Positions 33,372 through 47,100 are shown, counted from the stretch's first letter. The stretch is DNA of 64,000 nucleotides from Linnemannia elongata (GCA_036320915.1 JAXBDG010000011.1:1448501-1512500), one strand, 5' to 3'. The notes: generated by a model from the sequence alone, not told the origin. Numbers and translations: made by a program.

Positions 33372-35587
33372 TTAGAGGATTTGAATATGAGATCGACGTT
33401 CGATCCAACGGGCGACCAAGAGTGAGACAAACGAGCGACGTCTAGTTTGGTACTTGTGGAAAGGAGCCGTGCGGGTGACATAACTCTCACTTAAGAACGA
33501 GATCATATCCAGCACAGCCGGTTCCATCTCCACAAATGAATACCCCGAATACTCAATCAGGATGGCAGGCTACAAAATAGCGCATACGAGAAATAAGAAA
33601 AAGATTTGATATCAGAAGCCAAGCTGAGGAATGAGCATCATAGCGCGAACCTTAGCAAATGAAAAAAGGACAAGCTGACACTCACCCAGTCCTCGCGTCC
33701 TTGCATGGATCGTCCGATGTAAAGGGCGGCAGCTGCCTGCAGAGATGGCCGGTAAAGCACAAATCGCTCATCAATCAGTATGATCTCGAGGATATACTTT
33801 GCCACCAAGCGAGCAGCTTGGTCACAATTGTCCGCTCGCGAGCACCGACGCAAGAACGACAGCGGGCCAGGCCACCCGAGTTTGTAATCAAAGAACTGCA
33901 AGAGATGTCGTTCGCCTGCTCGAAAGACAGAAGGATCAAGTGGAGGCAATCCCAATCGCGCAAGGATGTGAAGAAAGTCGACCACTCGCGCAAATGGGTT
34001 GCGCTCCTCGAACTTTGACGCGATCAAGACACAGGTCACGATTAATACGCGTGGCTGGTGGAGGTTATCATGCAGGGTGCGAGAGCTGAGAAATCGATCC
34101 AGTAGGTTGACAGCCAAGAACACCGTTTCGCCAATGGTGTTGAGACTGTCACATACCCTGCAGGCGATGTCAACACATATTCGCCGAACCGACCAAGCTT
34201 CCCTTGGTCTGCTCTCTAAGTACCCGATCGCTGGCGCCAGCATGATCTATTCGTATGTCCAGTGGGTGACGGGGCGTATGTTAATTTTTAGCACACAGTA
34301 AAGGGGAACTCAAATAGCATCACAAACAAACATTGTATATACCTCTAGTTCACGCATGTAGGAAAAGATGCTCTCAGAATACTCGCCGGCCAGCATGGGG
34401 TCCTCGATCTCCTGGATCTGTAATACTCGCTGCAACTCATTCGACTCGTCGATGTCTCGTCTGCGCTTTCCAGGCCTTTTGTCAGATGCTCCCTCAACTT
34501 CAACTGCTCGTTCGAGTCTGGTATGCGTTGCCATATCCTCCGTTGTCGTTGTTGCTCGTCGTGCATCCGCTCGCAATGGATCGCATGTCCAGCTCACAAG
34601 ATCAGTATAATTAGGTCCCTCAGGAAGTCCGTGAGGCGCGGCGGGTTGGTTGGGTACAGTTGCCGCCTTCCAATTCCGAAGTGCTCCAGGTGATGTCAAG
34701 GGTGCTGTGAGTCGATGAGCTGGTTCAGTGCTTGTATGGAGAGTTGACTTCGGTGTATGCGAGGGAACCTCCTTGATTCCATTCTGTAAAACGCTTGTAC
34801 GCCGAGTGGTCGTATCAATCATCTCCTGCAATTGACCTGTAGTTGGCGAACGGGCAGTGATTATAGTCGTTTGTATAGTAGCCGCTTCGACAGTTTTGTT
34901 GGTCTGGACAATTGGAGACTTGAGTATTGGGGGCGTTGGTCTTGCTGTAGTTGTGTGTTCCGACTTGCTCGAACCTGCTGGCCTTCTAGCGTTAATAAGC
35001 TCCGACAGCGGTTGCCTAGTGGCCAGTTGTGGTTTTCGTCCCATATGAGCCTGGGCTTGACTCTGAACCAGTGACTGTTTGGGTCGAAAGGGACGAGAAG
35101 GTCGCTCAGGGAGAGCGACGCGGCTGTTAGGGAGCTTGAGTAGGTTGACTCCTCCATAGTTGGTAGTCACTGTTGTTGTTTGGATCTTGACTTCGCTGTT
35201 TTGCTGCTGATAGTGTCGTCTTTTCCGATCAGGAGCGACTGAGAGTGGTGGTCTTGGGATAGGCAGTCGAGTCTTGTTTTCCTGACCGGTTGCTTTCAAG
35301 GACTCCCGAGGTACTGAAGATGTTGCCGTTGCGTTGGCGGCAACACTTAACTTCTATTGCACAACAGTGAGTAATTTTGATCCAGTTGTTAGTGCGGCGA
35401 AGTCAAGCGCGAGCATAAAAATGCAAACGCAGCGAGGATCGTTGATGCTTCTGAGAAGTACCTCTGTTTGCAGATCGGGAACATTCTCCTTGTTGTTGTC
35501 TTGGTTGGTAACGTGGCGAGCAGACGTGTTTTGAGGACGGTTCCTTGGTTTCCGTCCGGTCCGAAGCGAGGACTGAGTTGGAAGCAT
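33372..35587 (-). CDS. Divergent second B-type cyclin with KEN and D-box
   Basis: Four exons in transcription order: 35587-35462, 35353-34343, 34246-33686 and 33569-33372, GT-AG and all phase 0, giving 631 residues. The N-terminal 350 residues are disordered and carry a KEN box (33-35, in NNKENVP), a full destruction box RQPLSELIN (155-163), and a further RxxL (RVALPERPS, 120-123). The cyclin box begins at EDPMLAGEYSESIFSYMRELE and continues with ETVFLAVNLLDRFLSSR and ASKFEERNPF. The C domain ends in LVARWIERRSHIQIL. The helix that reads WKMRSVLVDWLAEVHNKF in the first cyclin is WSVRRICVDIACRVCDSL here, so the usual Trp and Lys of that kinase-facing helix are gone. The start was chosen at the ATG followed by a typical cyclin N-terminus; the frame is open upstream. 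Confidence 0.88.
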
Positions 35588-35983
35588 AATAGAAGTACTC
35601 GTCCTGCTCCCCCCTGAGCGTGTCTTTTGCGGAGAGCGTGGGAGTGTGAAGAAAGAAGGTTGTAAGAGAGAAAGAAAGAAGGGGAGCGAAGAGAATACAA
35701 AGGCGGTGGTAAGAAAGACCTTAAGCGCTACCTTACACTTTCGTTGCCTGGAGGGTGTTGGAATGAGGAGAGCGAAAGGTGCGTTGGGGGAAGACAATCA
35801 ACAAAGGGAAGTTGGAAAAAGGTGAAAGGGGCTGGCCAACAGACTCCAAAAATTAAGGCGCCACCAAAAGAACGCGAAAGAGTGACTGCCCTCCTCATAC
35901 AAGGAAAAGTAGATATGCAAAGTTCAACAACACAACTAACAACCATCGCAACCAACAACCATCACAAAACGCGTTTGGACACC
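35588..35983. promoter_or_regulatory. Divergent cyclin/GNAT promoter region
   Basis: Short intergenic DNA between divergent starts. It contains polypurine segments and no distinct motif I can assign. Confidence 0.5.
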
Positions 35984-36721
35984 ATGGTTCGACTCTACCA
36001 ATTCACTCACAAGGCAATCAACCTCGTCAAAGACAACAGCAATGCCTCGTCGCTTGATAACACTATCCCAGCAGAGATCAACCTGGCCAACCTCACAATG
36101 TTCTCGACCATCCTCTTCATGACAGAGTTCAGGCAGATGGGCATGGGCGACTCTGTCGACGTCTCAAAGACCTGCAACATGTCCGAGTGGCACCGTCGTC
36201 TCTACCAAGGCGCCGTAGAGACACCTCAGTCAGACAGTGACATCTACGTTGACGTTCTCACTCTACCGCCCAAGCCCGTCTCCAAGGCAGGAATTATCTA
36301 CGCTACTACTACTCGTCCAGCAGGCGAAGACGGCGCCAAGGAGGCATTCTCGGCATTCCTCTTTGCGATCCACAAATCATCAGTTGCCAAGACGATCCCT
36401 TCAACGAACAATGGAGAGACGCACAAGTTGCCATCGGAGGCAGAGGCTCTGGTGGCTGAAAAAGGAGCCTCCCATATCTGGTTGTGCGGGTCGGATCCGG
36501 AGCAGAGACGCCACCGCCTCATGAGCCAATGTCTTGCACAGCTCGAAAGGGATGTTCTCGAGTGGAAGGCCAATGGACAAGGATCGGGAGTTCTGACAGT
36601 TCATACGATCCCCAAAGCGTTCCCAGGAATGGTTCAGTTCTTGACCAAGAATGGATTCGTTGGTGGCGACAAGGTCATTGGTGGCGAGAGCGAAAAGGTG
36701 CTTTACTGGAAGGTTCTCTAA
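35984..36721 (+). CDS. GNAT-type N-acyltransferase-like protein
   Basis: Single exon, 245 residues, starting at the ATG in ACACCATGG (good context); the frame is open upstream without coding character. The C-terminal half has the acetyltransferase layout: SHIWLCGSDPEQRRHRL, where the acetyl-CoA-binding loop would be, then VLTVHTIPKAFPGMVQFLTK, NGFVGGDKV and the terminal strand EKVLYWKVL, which is like the final 'Y-x-K-x-GF ... M-x-K' region of GNATs. The canonical Q/R-x-x-G-x-G/A loop is not obvious, so activity is uncertain. The substrate is unknown. Confidence 0.6.
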   Translation: MVRLYQFTHKAINLVKDNSNASSLDNTIPAEINLANLTMFSTILFMTEFRQMGMGDSVDVSKTCNMSEWHRRLYQGAVETPQSDSDIYVDVLTLPPKPVSKAGIIYATTTRPAGEDGAKEAFSAFLFAIHKSSVAKTIPSTNNGETHKLPSEAEALVAEKGASHIWLCGSDPEQRRHRLMSQCLAQLERDVLEWKANGQGSGVLTVHTIPKAFPGMVQFLTKNGFVGGDKVIGGESEKVLYWKVL

Positions 36722-36952
36722 CTAAGTCTCTATGACCACGTTGTCGTTTATTACTGTTGAATAAACTTGTGGTCGTATTAGCTATAGAAACGCGAAGACA
36801 CTCTAACTCTGACCTTTCTAGGACAGAGGAAGGTGTTTTACTGGAAATGCTCCGAGTGTTTTTGTCCCTTTTTCGCATAGTTAAATAAACGTGTGATTAC
36901 GCTGACGAAAGAGCGCGAAGAGACTCACTCATACACGATGGTCTTTCTAGGA
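36693..36952 (+). repeat. Tandem duplication of the GNAT gene 3' end
   Basis: Copy 1 (36693-36825) covers the last codons and 3' UTR. Copy 2 (36826-36952) repeats them imperfectly with a unit of about 130 bases. GGTGCTTTACTGGAA becomes GGTGTTTTACTGGAA, the AATAAAC...GTG segment recurs, and both copies end in CTTTCTAGGA. Copy 2 still reads KVFYWK in one frame. Confidence 0.75.
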
Positions 36953-39543
36953 TTGACTATGAGCAAATGACATAAACCCGTGGAAAACCAGACCGTCGCC
37001 GCCGTTAACTCACACGATATGCTCATTGGTGCGAGGCGAGTTCGTTGAGATAAAAATGCGCTCAGCATCGGGAAGGGAGAGAGTATCAGGACTCCCGCAG
37101 CAGAGGCATGTGGAGGTCGAAGGGTGGACACAATGAAATACATGAGAAAACATCAGGCCACTCTATTGTTTGTCGTACGAGTGGAGAAACTTAAAATCCA
37201 TGTTGGTGGATAATGCAGGTTCTGGATCTTGTCATGGAACCTCCTACGGTGACGATGTGGCCATGTAGGTACAAGGGTTGCGGGCGCAGGGGTGCAAACT
37301 GTGAAGGAGTGATGACTGGACTCGATGTTTCTTTACGGTATGTTAGCACGAACAACAAAGAGAGAAGAGGTTGGTTTAGCTGGAATGTGTTTGTCACTTT
37401 GCTTTGGGCTTTGGCGAATGGACAGACAAGGGAAGGCGCCTCAGAGAAGAATGAAGGAAGAGGGAGGGTGAAGAGGGGAAGGCGGTCAAAGAAAAACAGA
37501 AAACAAAGGTACACTTTCAACTTCCTTTTCTAATGGTGTTTGTGGGAGAGCGAGATCGATGGAGAGAGGAGGGAGCTCTCTCCACAACGAGCAAAGGGGC
37601 AACAGACAAGTAAGTGTGAGCACTTGGGAACACTAAAATTTTGCATGTGCAAACAGGAGGGAGAGGAGCATAAACGCAACAACGATGAAAGCAGCAGCAA
37701 CAGAAACATCCCAATTGCCATTCACTCTGTTTGATGGTTGTTCACGCCTTTTTTTCTATATTTTCTGTTGTTTCTTGTCGTTGTTGCCGTGTTGCCGTGT
37801 CTTTGTTTGCATGCATGCATGCATGTATATGCTCTCTTTGTTTCCATGTATCTACCTTCTTTGTATCATCTGTAGCCCACGATGGTCCGATTGGGTTCTT
37901 GTGTGTTTTGCACTGGGTTCAGTTAGTGTTCGGATCTAGTACTAAAGGAGAGAAATGAAGATCATACGCCTCTTTGGAGACAAAAGTCTACTCTCCTCCA
38001 TCGCCCCTCAGGGGATGAATCCCCGCCAGGGGGAAGGATGGAGGAAGAGAGTGAGCTTTGAGAGCTTCCCTCTGGATTTTTTTTCTTTTTTTCTTTTTTT
38101 CTGTGTCTCTCCACTCAAACGCCATTGTTCCTCGATAGCATGACAGAATACCAACAACAACAAAGCAATCCATGAGTAACACCGTTGTTAGGAACATCCT
38201 TCACAACAACAACCAACAGAAGTAACACCAGCAGCATCCGCCCATTCAGGCATGCCAGTACTGTACCTTAACCCCAAGATCTGGACCGTACTTTTGAACA
38301 CTCTTGAAGACAGCGCTCTCAACTCAGCGCTTGGTCCCTGTGTTCTTCCCTTCTTCACTTTGTGTCGACAGTATTCCCTCAAGGTATGTATGGGCGTGTA
38401 CTACTTTGTTGCCAACCGCGGGCTGACCAGAAAAGGAACAACGACGAATCAAGGATGACAAACCATCCACCTCCATATTGGTTGCTTTGGCTGCATTTAC
38501 TTTGTCACATCTACAATGACAAGAGGGAAATGCAGGGGTATCAGGGGCATTGTCTTACCGACCCATTTTTCTTTGGCCATACCGAGCACTACTTTACCAG
38601 GGGTTAATTAATGAATTGGCGGTCGTCGTCTTGTTAGCTTTCCTATTACTCTCAGTTGTGAACCGAGCTGGTTTTTTGTTTCCCTCCTTGGAGGCAACGC
38701 AATTTGATCAAACGGTGGGGGAGGAACGCTCAAGCCCAATCTGCTCCAGTGGAGATTCGGTCATCATCGCATGACCCCTTCTCTTAAAGCAACACACAAA
38801 AAAATATCGTATAAAAAACAATCGAACGAATATCTTCTATTCGGGACTGGACTGAGGGGAATTGAGCTGGTAGAGCATACAACAGGTGTTGACAAAACAA
38901 TACGTGCCGTTTGAAGGCGCGCTTAGAGGATTGACTATCGAGGCATATCTTCTCCGCCAATCCTTATTTTTATCACCTCCGTGTGTCGCTTCATGAAGAT
39001 CAATTGAGGCAAGAAATACTGCCTGACATGCTTGTTTGAAATCCTTTGTCTGATAAAGGACACCGCAGTTGTGAGTTGGAGATCAATACACGCGAGTACA
39101 AGTAGAGAATAATAGCCAACTGGGGAGAGTAAGTGAGCGTGTGCTGACATATTTTATTTATGGGAGCCACATGCGATATGCGGTCAGTCAGGCACTCCCC
39201 GCTTGTAAATATTATTGAAGGTTGAACCATTCGTCTACAGTATTTGTTTATTTGTTTACAATATCCTCTTCCTCTTTATTTTCCACGTCTTTCTTGCTTG
39301 TCTTTGTGTTTGAATGTTGATATTTGTTTGTTTGTATTCGGCGTTGTATGCGCCCGAGTGCCGAATGTTGGAGTGAGAGTCCAGAGGCCACTTTTTAAAG
39401 TGATGAAACCTTCCTGTGATATGGATGAGAGACGAACAAACTGTCTTCTCTGCATTCATCCTTCATTGATTCCCATTCAACACCCCAGAACTTTGTTGCC
39501 CCATGCTCCATGTATTCCTTTCCTCTGTGTGTGTGTGGTGTGT

Positions 39544-39580
<37 letters not shown>

Positions 39581-41179
39581 GAGAAGGAGAAAGGGAAGGA
39601 GAGTTATCGTTGTCTCTACTTTCTTTCCCCTTTGCCCGACTCGAGCCATTCCCCTTTCCCTTCTTTCTCCCTCCACTCTGACGACTGTGCAGAGTCCTTA
39701 TTGGCCAAACCGTAAATTTGCCATCAAAGTGTATTTTATACGGAGGCGGAGACCGTCGCGGGCAGCAGAGCAGCAGAAGCATCACTCCCAGTTGAGAGAG
39801 ACAAAAAGTGAGAGCAGGAGGGCAGGCAGGGCGCAAAGACAACAAATCATAAAAAAAAACAACCAGCAAAGTCGATTGATTGACAGAGTGAGTGAATGAA
39901 CTTGAGGCAAACATGGACAGCTAACCGCGGGTTGCAACCGGGCAAGCATGCGCCTTTCATTCCCATCCTTCCCCTACCCCTGGATATGGATATGGAGAGC
40001 AACACAATTCATTCAACTTGATCCAACCTCCAGTTCGTTGTTTGCTTACTCTACTTTACATTGTCAATTGCACATACCGTTCGTTGCTTACTCCACAGCT
40101 GACTCGACTGGTATTCGAGAACTTAACCATCCCTCTTTAATATCTTTTTTTTTCTTTTCTCTTCCTCTTCTTCTTCTTCTCTTTCTTCTTTGTCCTTTCA
40201 CCACCCTTCCTCCCGCCCTTCATCCTCTCCTCCTTTATTTTTCCTTCTATCCGCCCTCCCTCTCTCCTCTCCTCTTATCCGCTCATTCCACCCTCCCACC
40301 TTCTACAGGCGTCCATACCCCTCATATCCTTGTTCACCATTCCTTCACGCGTGAGTCTGTAGGCAAGTGGCCCGCCTCCCTTCTTCCTGGAGACACACAT
40401 ACATCCACAACGAACCTCCTTCCTTCAACTAAACCGCACCATCCGCTCTCTTCTCCAACAACAAAATCTCTTGCCCATGCGCGTGCGGATACTTTCTTCC
40501 GCCCTCCCTTTTTTTCGTTCTCTCCACACACATCATATACTTTGACCATTTTCTCAACAAGAAACACTAAGAACAACAGCACATTCCTGTTCACTTCTCC
40601 CGGTCAAAAAGCAATAATCCAACAACAACAAATATGCAGAAGCAACAACGACGACAACACCAACAGTGCGATGCGTTCGTTGTCCCACCACACTAGTCCA
40701 TTTATGTGAACATTTTTTTCAAAGAATGAATTTTTCATTCCGTGATGCATGCCCAAAGCCCACCTTTATCCACACATACGCATACCCTTTTCTCAGACCG
40801 CGCTGTAAGGAAGCAGTTGTTTCTTTCTTCTCCCTTCTACCCTATTCCTTCATTTTCCACGTCTATTCTGTTCGACTTGTTAATTATGAAGAAGGTGCTC
40901 TCAGGAACGAAGGGACAACAATGTTGTTCCAAAGAAGGACTTTCTATTGGACACATGACAAATCGACGAACCGCGAATCAATCGCCTTCTGTGCCTGATA
41001 TTTTCTCCACACCCACCAGCCGGCGCCCTTTCTCCAACCTTAACTAACGCGTTCTTCTCACATTCATCTTTACTATGCTTACACACCTCACAGGAATCCG
41101 AGGACCAGCACACAGATTTATACCACAGGGAAAGACCACTTCATCCCCTCACACCTCTCGTCCGACAACTCCCCCTCTC
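36953..41179. other. 4.2 kb gene-free interval before the giant paralogue
   Basis: It contains a GT then GA dinucleotide satellite (about 39524-39579), a long pyrimidine tract (40140-40300) and many short open frames without domains. The 3' part probably serves as promoter and leader for the gene at 41180. Confidence 0.55.
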
Positions 41180-44100
41180 ATGTCGTCCTCCACAAAGACC
41201 AGAGGATCCATGTTGAGGTCGCTGTTGGCAATGACAGGCATCGCCGGAGTCGCAATCATCGCGACCACTTTCATGCCTGCCGCCACCGCCAACGTGACCT
41301 TCGGATCCGCTGACACCCCCGGCTCCATCATCTTCGGCGGACTCGGCTCCATGGTGCCCAAGCCCAAGAACCCTGCCGCCCAGTACCTTGTCCCAGGCAT
41401 GGTAAACATCACCAACGTCGGAGTTTTCATTAATTCCTCAACTACAGTCACCGTCCATGCCGGCGCCCACCTCAAGAACCCTCTCGGTAACGTGCCCATG
41501 AACTTGGGCAACGTCGGCCTCACCGTCACCTTGGACGGACACAGTCTCGCCAACATCACCACTTCCAACCTGACCCTGCCCGGTGGCACTGCCCCTGTCG
41601 ATGTCACCGCCACGATCCAAGTTGCCGACGGAAGTGCTAACCCTGCTGTCCAGGCCTCCATCAATAACCTCGTCTCCACCCTCGTTGGCGGCAACACTCC
41701 CAGCGGACCTCCCCCCACCATCACCGTCTCTGACCTGTCTATCGGCGGAAACAAGCTCGGAACAGCCCCCATCTCTCTCACCGTTCAGCCCATCGGCAGC
41801 AGCGAGCCCATCAAGCCTGTCAATGTCACCACTCCTGCTCCCCCACCAGTTGTTGGTCTCGGGGAGATCATTAACCCCAACATCACATTGGCCTGGCCCA
41901 CTCTGAACAAGGTCGTTGTTAAGGCCGTCTCTGGTGCTCAATTGACTGCCGGTGTTGGCTTTGCTTGGAACAACCCCTTGAACATTGACCTCGAGATCCC
42001 TTACATCTCGATTGATCTTGGTCTCAACGGCACCCGCATTGCTACCATCGGTGTTCACGCCATCCACTTGGCCCCTGGTCCCATGACCGCCGATACCTTG
42101 ATTGATCTCAAGTTCAACAACGATCCTAAAGCTTCCGTCCAGCTTGCCGCCTTTGTCCATGACTTCCTCGCTGGTAGGTTACCTGAAAATACATTTCAAA
42201 CACTTTGTGACCCGTGGTAACAAGTTATCGTGTGGTTTGCTAACCTTTCTTCATTTGTGTTATAGGTGAGCTGCACCAGATTCTCAATATTGGCAACTTG
42301 TCCTTCGGTAACGGCGACAACAGTTCTGCAACCGGCACACTTCTTAACACCTTGTTCAGCGGAGTCACTGTCGATATCCCATTGATGGGCGTCAACACTG
42401 TTGCTATCCAGGATCTGGTTTTGGGACTTGTCAAGCCCTACCTCCCCTTCCCCATCGACATCAGCAAGCTTGGCGGCGCCACTGGTCCTTCCTTGTTGCA
42501 GTACATCCAGAGTCTCGCCATCTCTACCGCTCCCGGACACACCCTCTTGATTCAGCCCAAGATCCAGATCCCCTTCCCCTTTTTATTGGACCTGAGCATC
42601 CCTTACCTCGCCTTGGACATCAACCTCAACAGCAACTTGCTCGGTCAGCTCTTCCTCACCAACCTGGTTGGTTCTGGTCAGGGTCAGGTCTCTGTGTCGG
42701 TCGGCATTGGCCTTGTCTTCAGAGAGCCTGCACCCTCGATCCCTCCTTCTGTCGCACAACTCGTTAACGGAATCATGACTGGTTCTCCAATCAACATTAC
42801 CGCTGGTGTCGGCAACTTGGCTATCGGTGTCTCTCCCACGGATGCTATCAATACCTTGAACGGACTGAACATTGCTGTTCCTGTCTCAAGTGTTATCACC
42901 GGCTCACTCAACACCGGCAACCTGCTCCAGACCATCATTGCTCAGACCAACATCACTGTTGCCCAGAACGCCGTCAGTGTCAAGGTCGGAAAGTTGGCTG
43001 AGTTGACTATCCATGGCGCCAGCATCGCTGTCCTCCCCAACAACCTTGTCACTGCTGCCGTCAAGCTCGAGGTTTTCTTAGGTCTTCCTGTTGTGGCTAA
43101 CATTGGTTACTTTGGCATCCAGGCCCAGTTGGACGGTGCTCAGTTGGCTGGTATTGCTATGAACACTGGCCTCAACTATGCTGGAGGCCGTGTTCAGATG
43201 GATGCTGGTATTGCTCTCAATGTCGGCACTGGTCCCGCTATCAGTAGCAAGGTTGCTGCACTTGTCAATGCCATTATTGCCAAGCAGGCTGTCACAAGCA
43301 CCATTGGCATATCTGGTATTGTCATTGGAAACAGCCCTACCGACCTGATTAACGCTCTCTCTGGAATCTCTGTCCAGCTGCCCCTCGGTGGATTGATTGG
43401 TGGAGTTGGTAAGTCATTTCTCCATGGGTCTCTTATATATTAACGCGAGCATATTTCACTTTAGACCACTTATTAATCAGTTTCTCAACTCCTTTACTAC
43501 GCCTTTCTTCAGCCCTCCCAACACTCCCTGCCAACTTCCTCAACAGCACCCTTGCCCAGCTCGGTCTCAACCTTGCCGATTTCTCTTTGGCCACCATCCC
43601 CGGTGCTGGTCTCCGCGTCGGTGCTAGAGCCACCTTCTCCAACCCCATCCCCATCTCCGTCTCTGTCCCCTACATCGGAATCAGCGGTGGGCTTGACAAC
43701 ATTGACCTTGCCACCGTCGGTGTCAACAACTTGGCTCTCATTCCTGGCGCCAACTCTCTTCAAGCCGGTATCGACCTCAACTTCAACAACGCCGCCAACG
43801 CTCAGACCAAGATCGCTACTTTCCTTGGCGAACTCCTTGGTGGTCAGCTCGGCGCTACTCCCGAGTTGTTGACTGTTCACAACTTGCGTCTTGGTGCTTC
43901 GCCTAATGACTACTTTGATTTGTTGTCCCAGATTAACATCTCCATCCCCTCCAAGGACATCATCAACAAGGCCAACCTCGACCTTGTTACCAGCAAACTC
44001 GGCAATGTCAACATTACCCAGATTGCCAACAACTTGCTCAGCACCTTGCAGATTGGCGACATCTCTGCCGACTTGACCAAGGCCCCCGTCTTGAACTTGG

Positions 44101-47100
44101 GCGCATCCGTCTCTGTCAGCAACATCTCGCTCGCTGCCGCTGTTAACATTGGCTACTTTGGAATCGACCTAGCCTTGGATGCCCACAACTTGGCCCGCAT
44201 TGAAGTTCCCTCGATCACTCTCACCAGCGCCAACAACAAGTTGACGCTTGCTATCCAGGCCGCAGTTACTCTACAGGACACCCCCGAGATCCAGACCGAC
44301 ATTGCCAACCTTTTCAACTACTTCATGACCAACACTACCACCTCGCCTGTGACCAACCTGGTCATCTCGCGTCCTCTTCTTGGAGTGTCTGCCTCTGACA
44401 ACATCCAGACGTTTGCGTTGATCAAGTACCCTCTTGCCGTGTCGCCTCTGTTGCTCCAGGCCAAGGGCTTTGTCAACAAGTTGCTCGCTGGTGCTGGTGG
44501 ATTGAACCTCAACAGCTTGGTCTTGTCTGGGTTGGTCCTCGACTTGAACAGCCCCTCGGTCATTGGTATCCAGGGAGGCATCCAGGTCAAGAACATCACC
44601 TTGCCTGCCAACATCAACATCAAGTACGTCGGTGTTTCAATTGGCTTGGATGCCACTCCCTTGGCCGGCTTGACCATCCCTCAGCTGGGTCTTACCTCTG
44701 CCAACAACTCGTTGTCAATCAACTTCCAGGCCCTTGTTGATGTTAAGCAGACACCCGAGGCCAGCGGCCAGGTCGCCAAGCTTATCGGGTCGTTGTTGAA
44801 CCCCGGCCAGATCATTCCTCCTACTGCCTTGGTCATCTCCCAGCCCGTCTTTGGTGGCGATGCCAACCACTTGTTCCATATCCTGTCGCAGATCAAGGTG
44901 AGCATTCCCCTGGCTCCTTACCTCCAGCAGATCGGCGGCTTGTTGAACGGCGCTGTTGCCGGAGGCAGCAACTTGTTGGCTGGTCTCGACATTGGATCGC
45001 TTGTTGTCGACCTCAATTCTCCTCAGGTCATTGGAATCGATGCCACCATCTCGCTCAAGAACATCACCATCCCTGCCGAGATCAAGCTCAACTATGTCGG
45101 AGTTAATGTCGCTGTCAACACCATCGGGCTTGCTCAGATCTCGATCCCTACCTTCACCCTCAAACCTGCCAATGGTGCCTTGGCCATCACTGCTCGCGTC
45201 AACGTTGCTTTGTTGTCCAGCCCTGAGTTGACCGGCGCCATCACCAGTTTGGTCACCGGTGTCATTAACAACCAGACTACCCCTGCCACCAACATTGTCA
45301 TCTCTGGTGCCGTCTTTGGTGGATCTTCGACCAACGTCTTCACCATCCTCCAGAGCATTGCCATCCCCATCAACGTTGCTCCTTATATCAACAAGATCCC
45401 TGCCCTCTTGGCTGGCTCTGGCGACCTTTTGAACCGTGTTGCTATCGGTGCTCTTGTTGTCGACCTCAACTCTCCTCAGGTCATTGGTGTCTCGACCTCG
45501 GTCTCGCTCAAGAACTTTACTCTTCCTGCCCAGATCAAGTTGAACTACCTCGGTGCCGATGTAGCGATCAACCAAGTTCCCCTGGTCAAGCTTGGTCTCC
45601 CCTCGTTCAGCATGACCCCCAACAACGGAAACTTGGATATTGCTGTCAAGTTGAGCCTTGCCCTGCAGCAAAGCGATGCCTTGACGCAGACCATCAACGG
45701 CCTTGTCCAGGCTGTTTTGGCTGGCCAGGCCATCCCCACCACCAAGCTCGTCATCTCTGGAGCTGCCTTTGGTGCTTCCCCCACCAACGTTTTCACCTTC
45801 CTCCAGGGTGTGTCCATTCCTATTGATGCCACTGCCATATTGAACAAGGTCATTGGTTCCTTGGGATCTGCCACTGGTCCTTCGCTATTGAGCCGTGTTG
45901 GTATTAGCGACTTGGTTGTCGATTTGAACTCGCCTCAGGTCATTGGCATCGATGCCTCGGTCCTCGTCAAGAACATCACCCTTCCTGCCCAGATCAACCT
46001 CAACTACGTCGGTGCCAACATTGCCATCAACGCCGTTCCCTTAGCTCAGGTTGCCATCCCCACCTTCAGCTTGGCTCCTCAGGGCGCTGACCTCGCCTTG
46101 AAGGTTCATGTCAACGTTGCATTGTTGTCCAGCCCCGACTTGAGCAAGGCCCTTTCTGGATTGATCGGCGGTGTCCTTGGAAATCAGACTCTCCCCCAGA
46201 CCAACATTATCCTCTCCAACGCCGTCTTTGGTCAGTCAGCTACCAACTTCTTCACGTTCCTCCAGGGAGTTGTCATCCCCATCAACATCTCGCCTTACAT
46301 TTCCCAGATTGGCGGTGCTGTCGGCGGAGCTGGCTCGCTCTTGAACGGTCTTGGACTTTCTGGCTTGGCCATCAATCTCAACCAAGCCCCTGTCATTGGT
46401 ATCGATGTCAACGTTGCTGTTCGTAACTTGACCCTCCCTGCCAAGCTCAACCTCGGTTACCTCGGACTCGATATTGGCATCAACAATGTCCCCTTGGTCA
46501 AGGTCGGCCTCCCTAAGCTTGTCCTGGGCCAGAGTGGACGCGATTTTACCATTAGTACCCACATTGACGCCACCCTTCAGGAGACTGATGCTTCCAAGAC
46601 CCTTGTTGCTGGTCTTGTCAACGGTATCGTCGCCGGTCAGGCTCCTCAGGGTACTATCTTGATCTCGGGTATCACCTTCGGAGCCAGCGCCAACAACGCC
46701 TTCACCTTCCTCCAGGGTGTTCAGATCCCTATTCCAATCTCTAAGGTCCTGTCGCTCGTCCCTGCCACCCCCGGTACCAACGCCACCTCGATCCTCAGCA
46801 AGTTGGATCTCCAGAAGGCCGACATCAACATGAAGAATCCTCCCAGCATTGGTGCCGATATTGCCATCGCCCTTCTCGGATACCAGTTCGATGCTCAGTT
46901 GTTGCTCAGCTATGTCAGCATCAGCGCTTTCTTGGATACCACCCCCTTGGCTACCATTACTGTTCCCGGTATCCAGCTGTCATCTGGCAACAACCAGGTC
47001 GCCTTGAGTGTCCACTCGTTGGTCAACCTGGCTAGCGGTGGTGATATCCAGACCAAGGTCGCTGTCATTGTCAACCAGGTGCTGGGTAACGGCGGTGCTC

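Noticed and set aside
38252..38388. Possible exon (MPVLYLNPKIW...) ending in a GTATGT donor
   Set aside because: No partner exon, no known domain, and the surrounding sequence is not coding-like.
41438..42160. Long minus-strand frame rich in Asp and Gly opposite giant copy 1
   Set aside because: Antisense shadow of a C/T-biased coding exon; similar shadows run along both giant genes.
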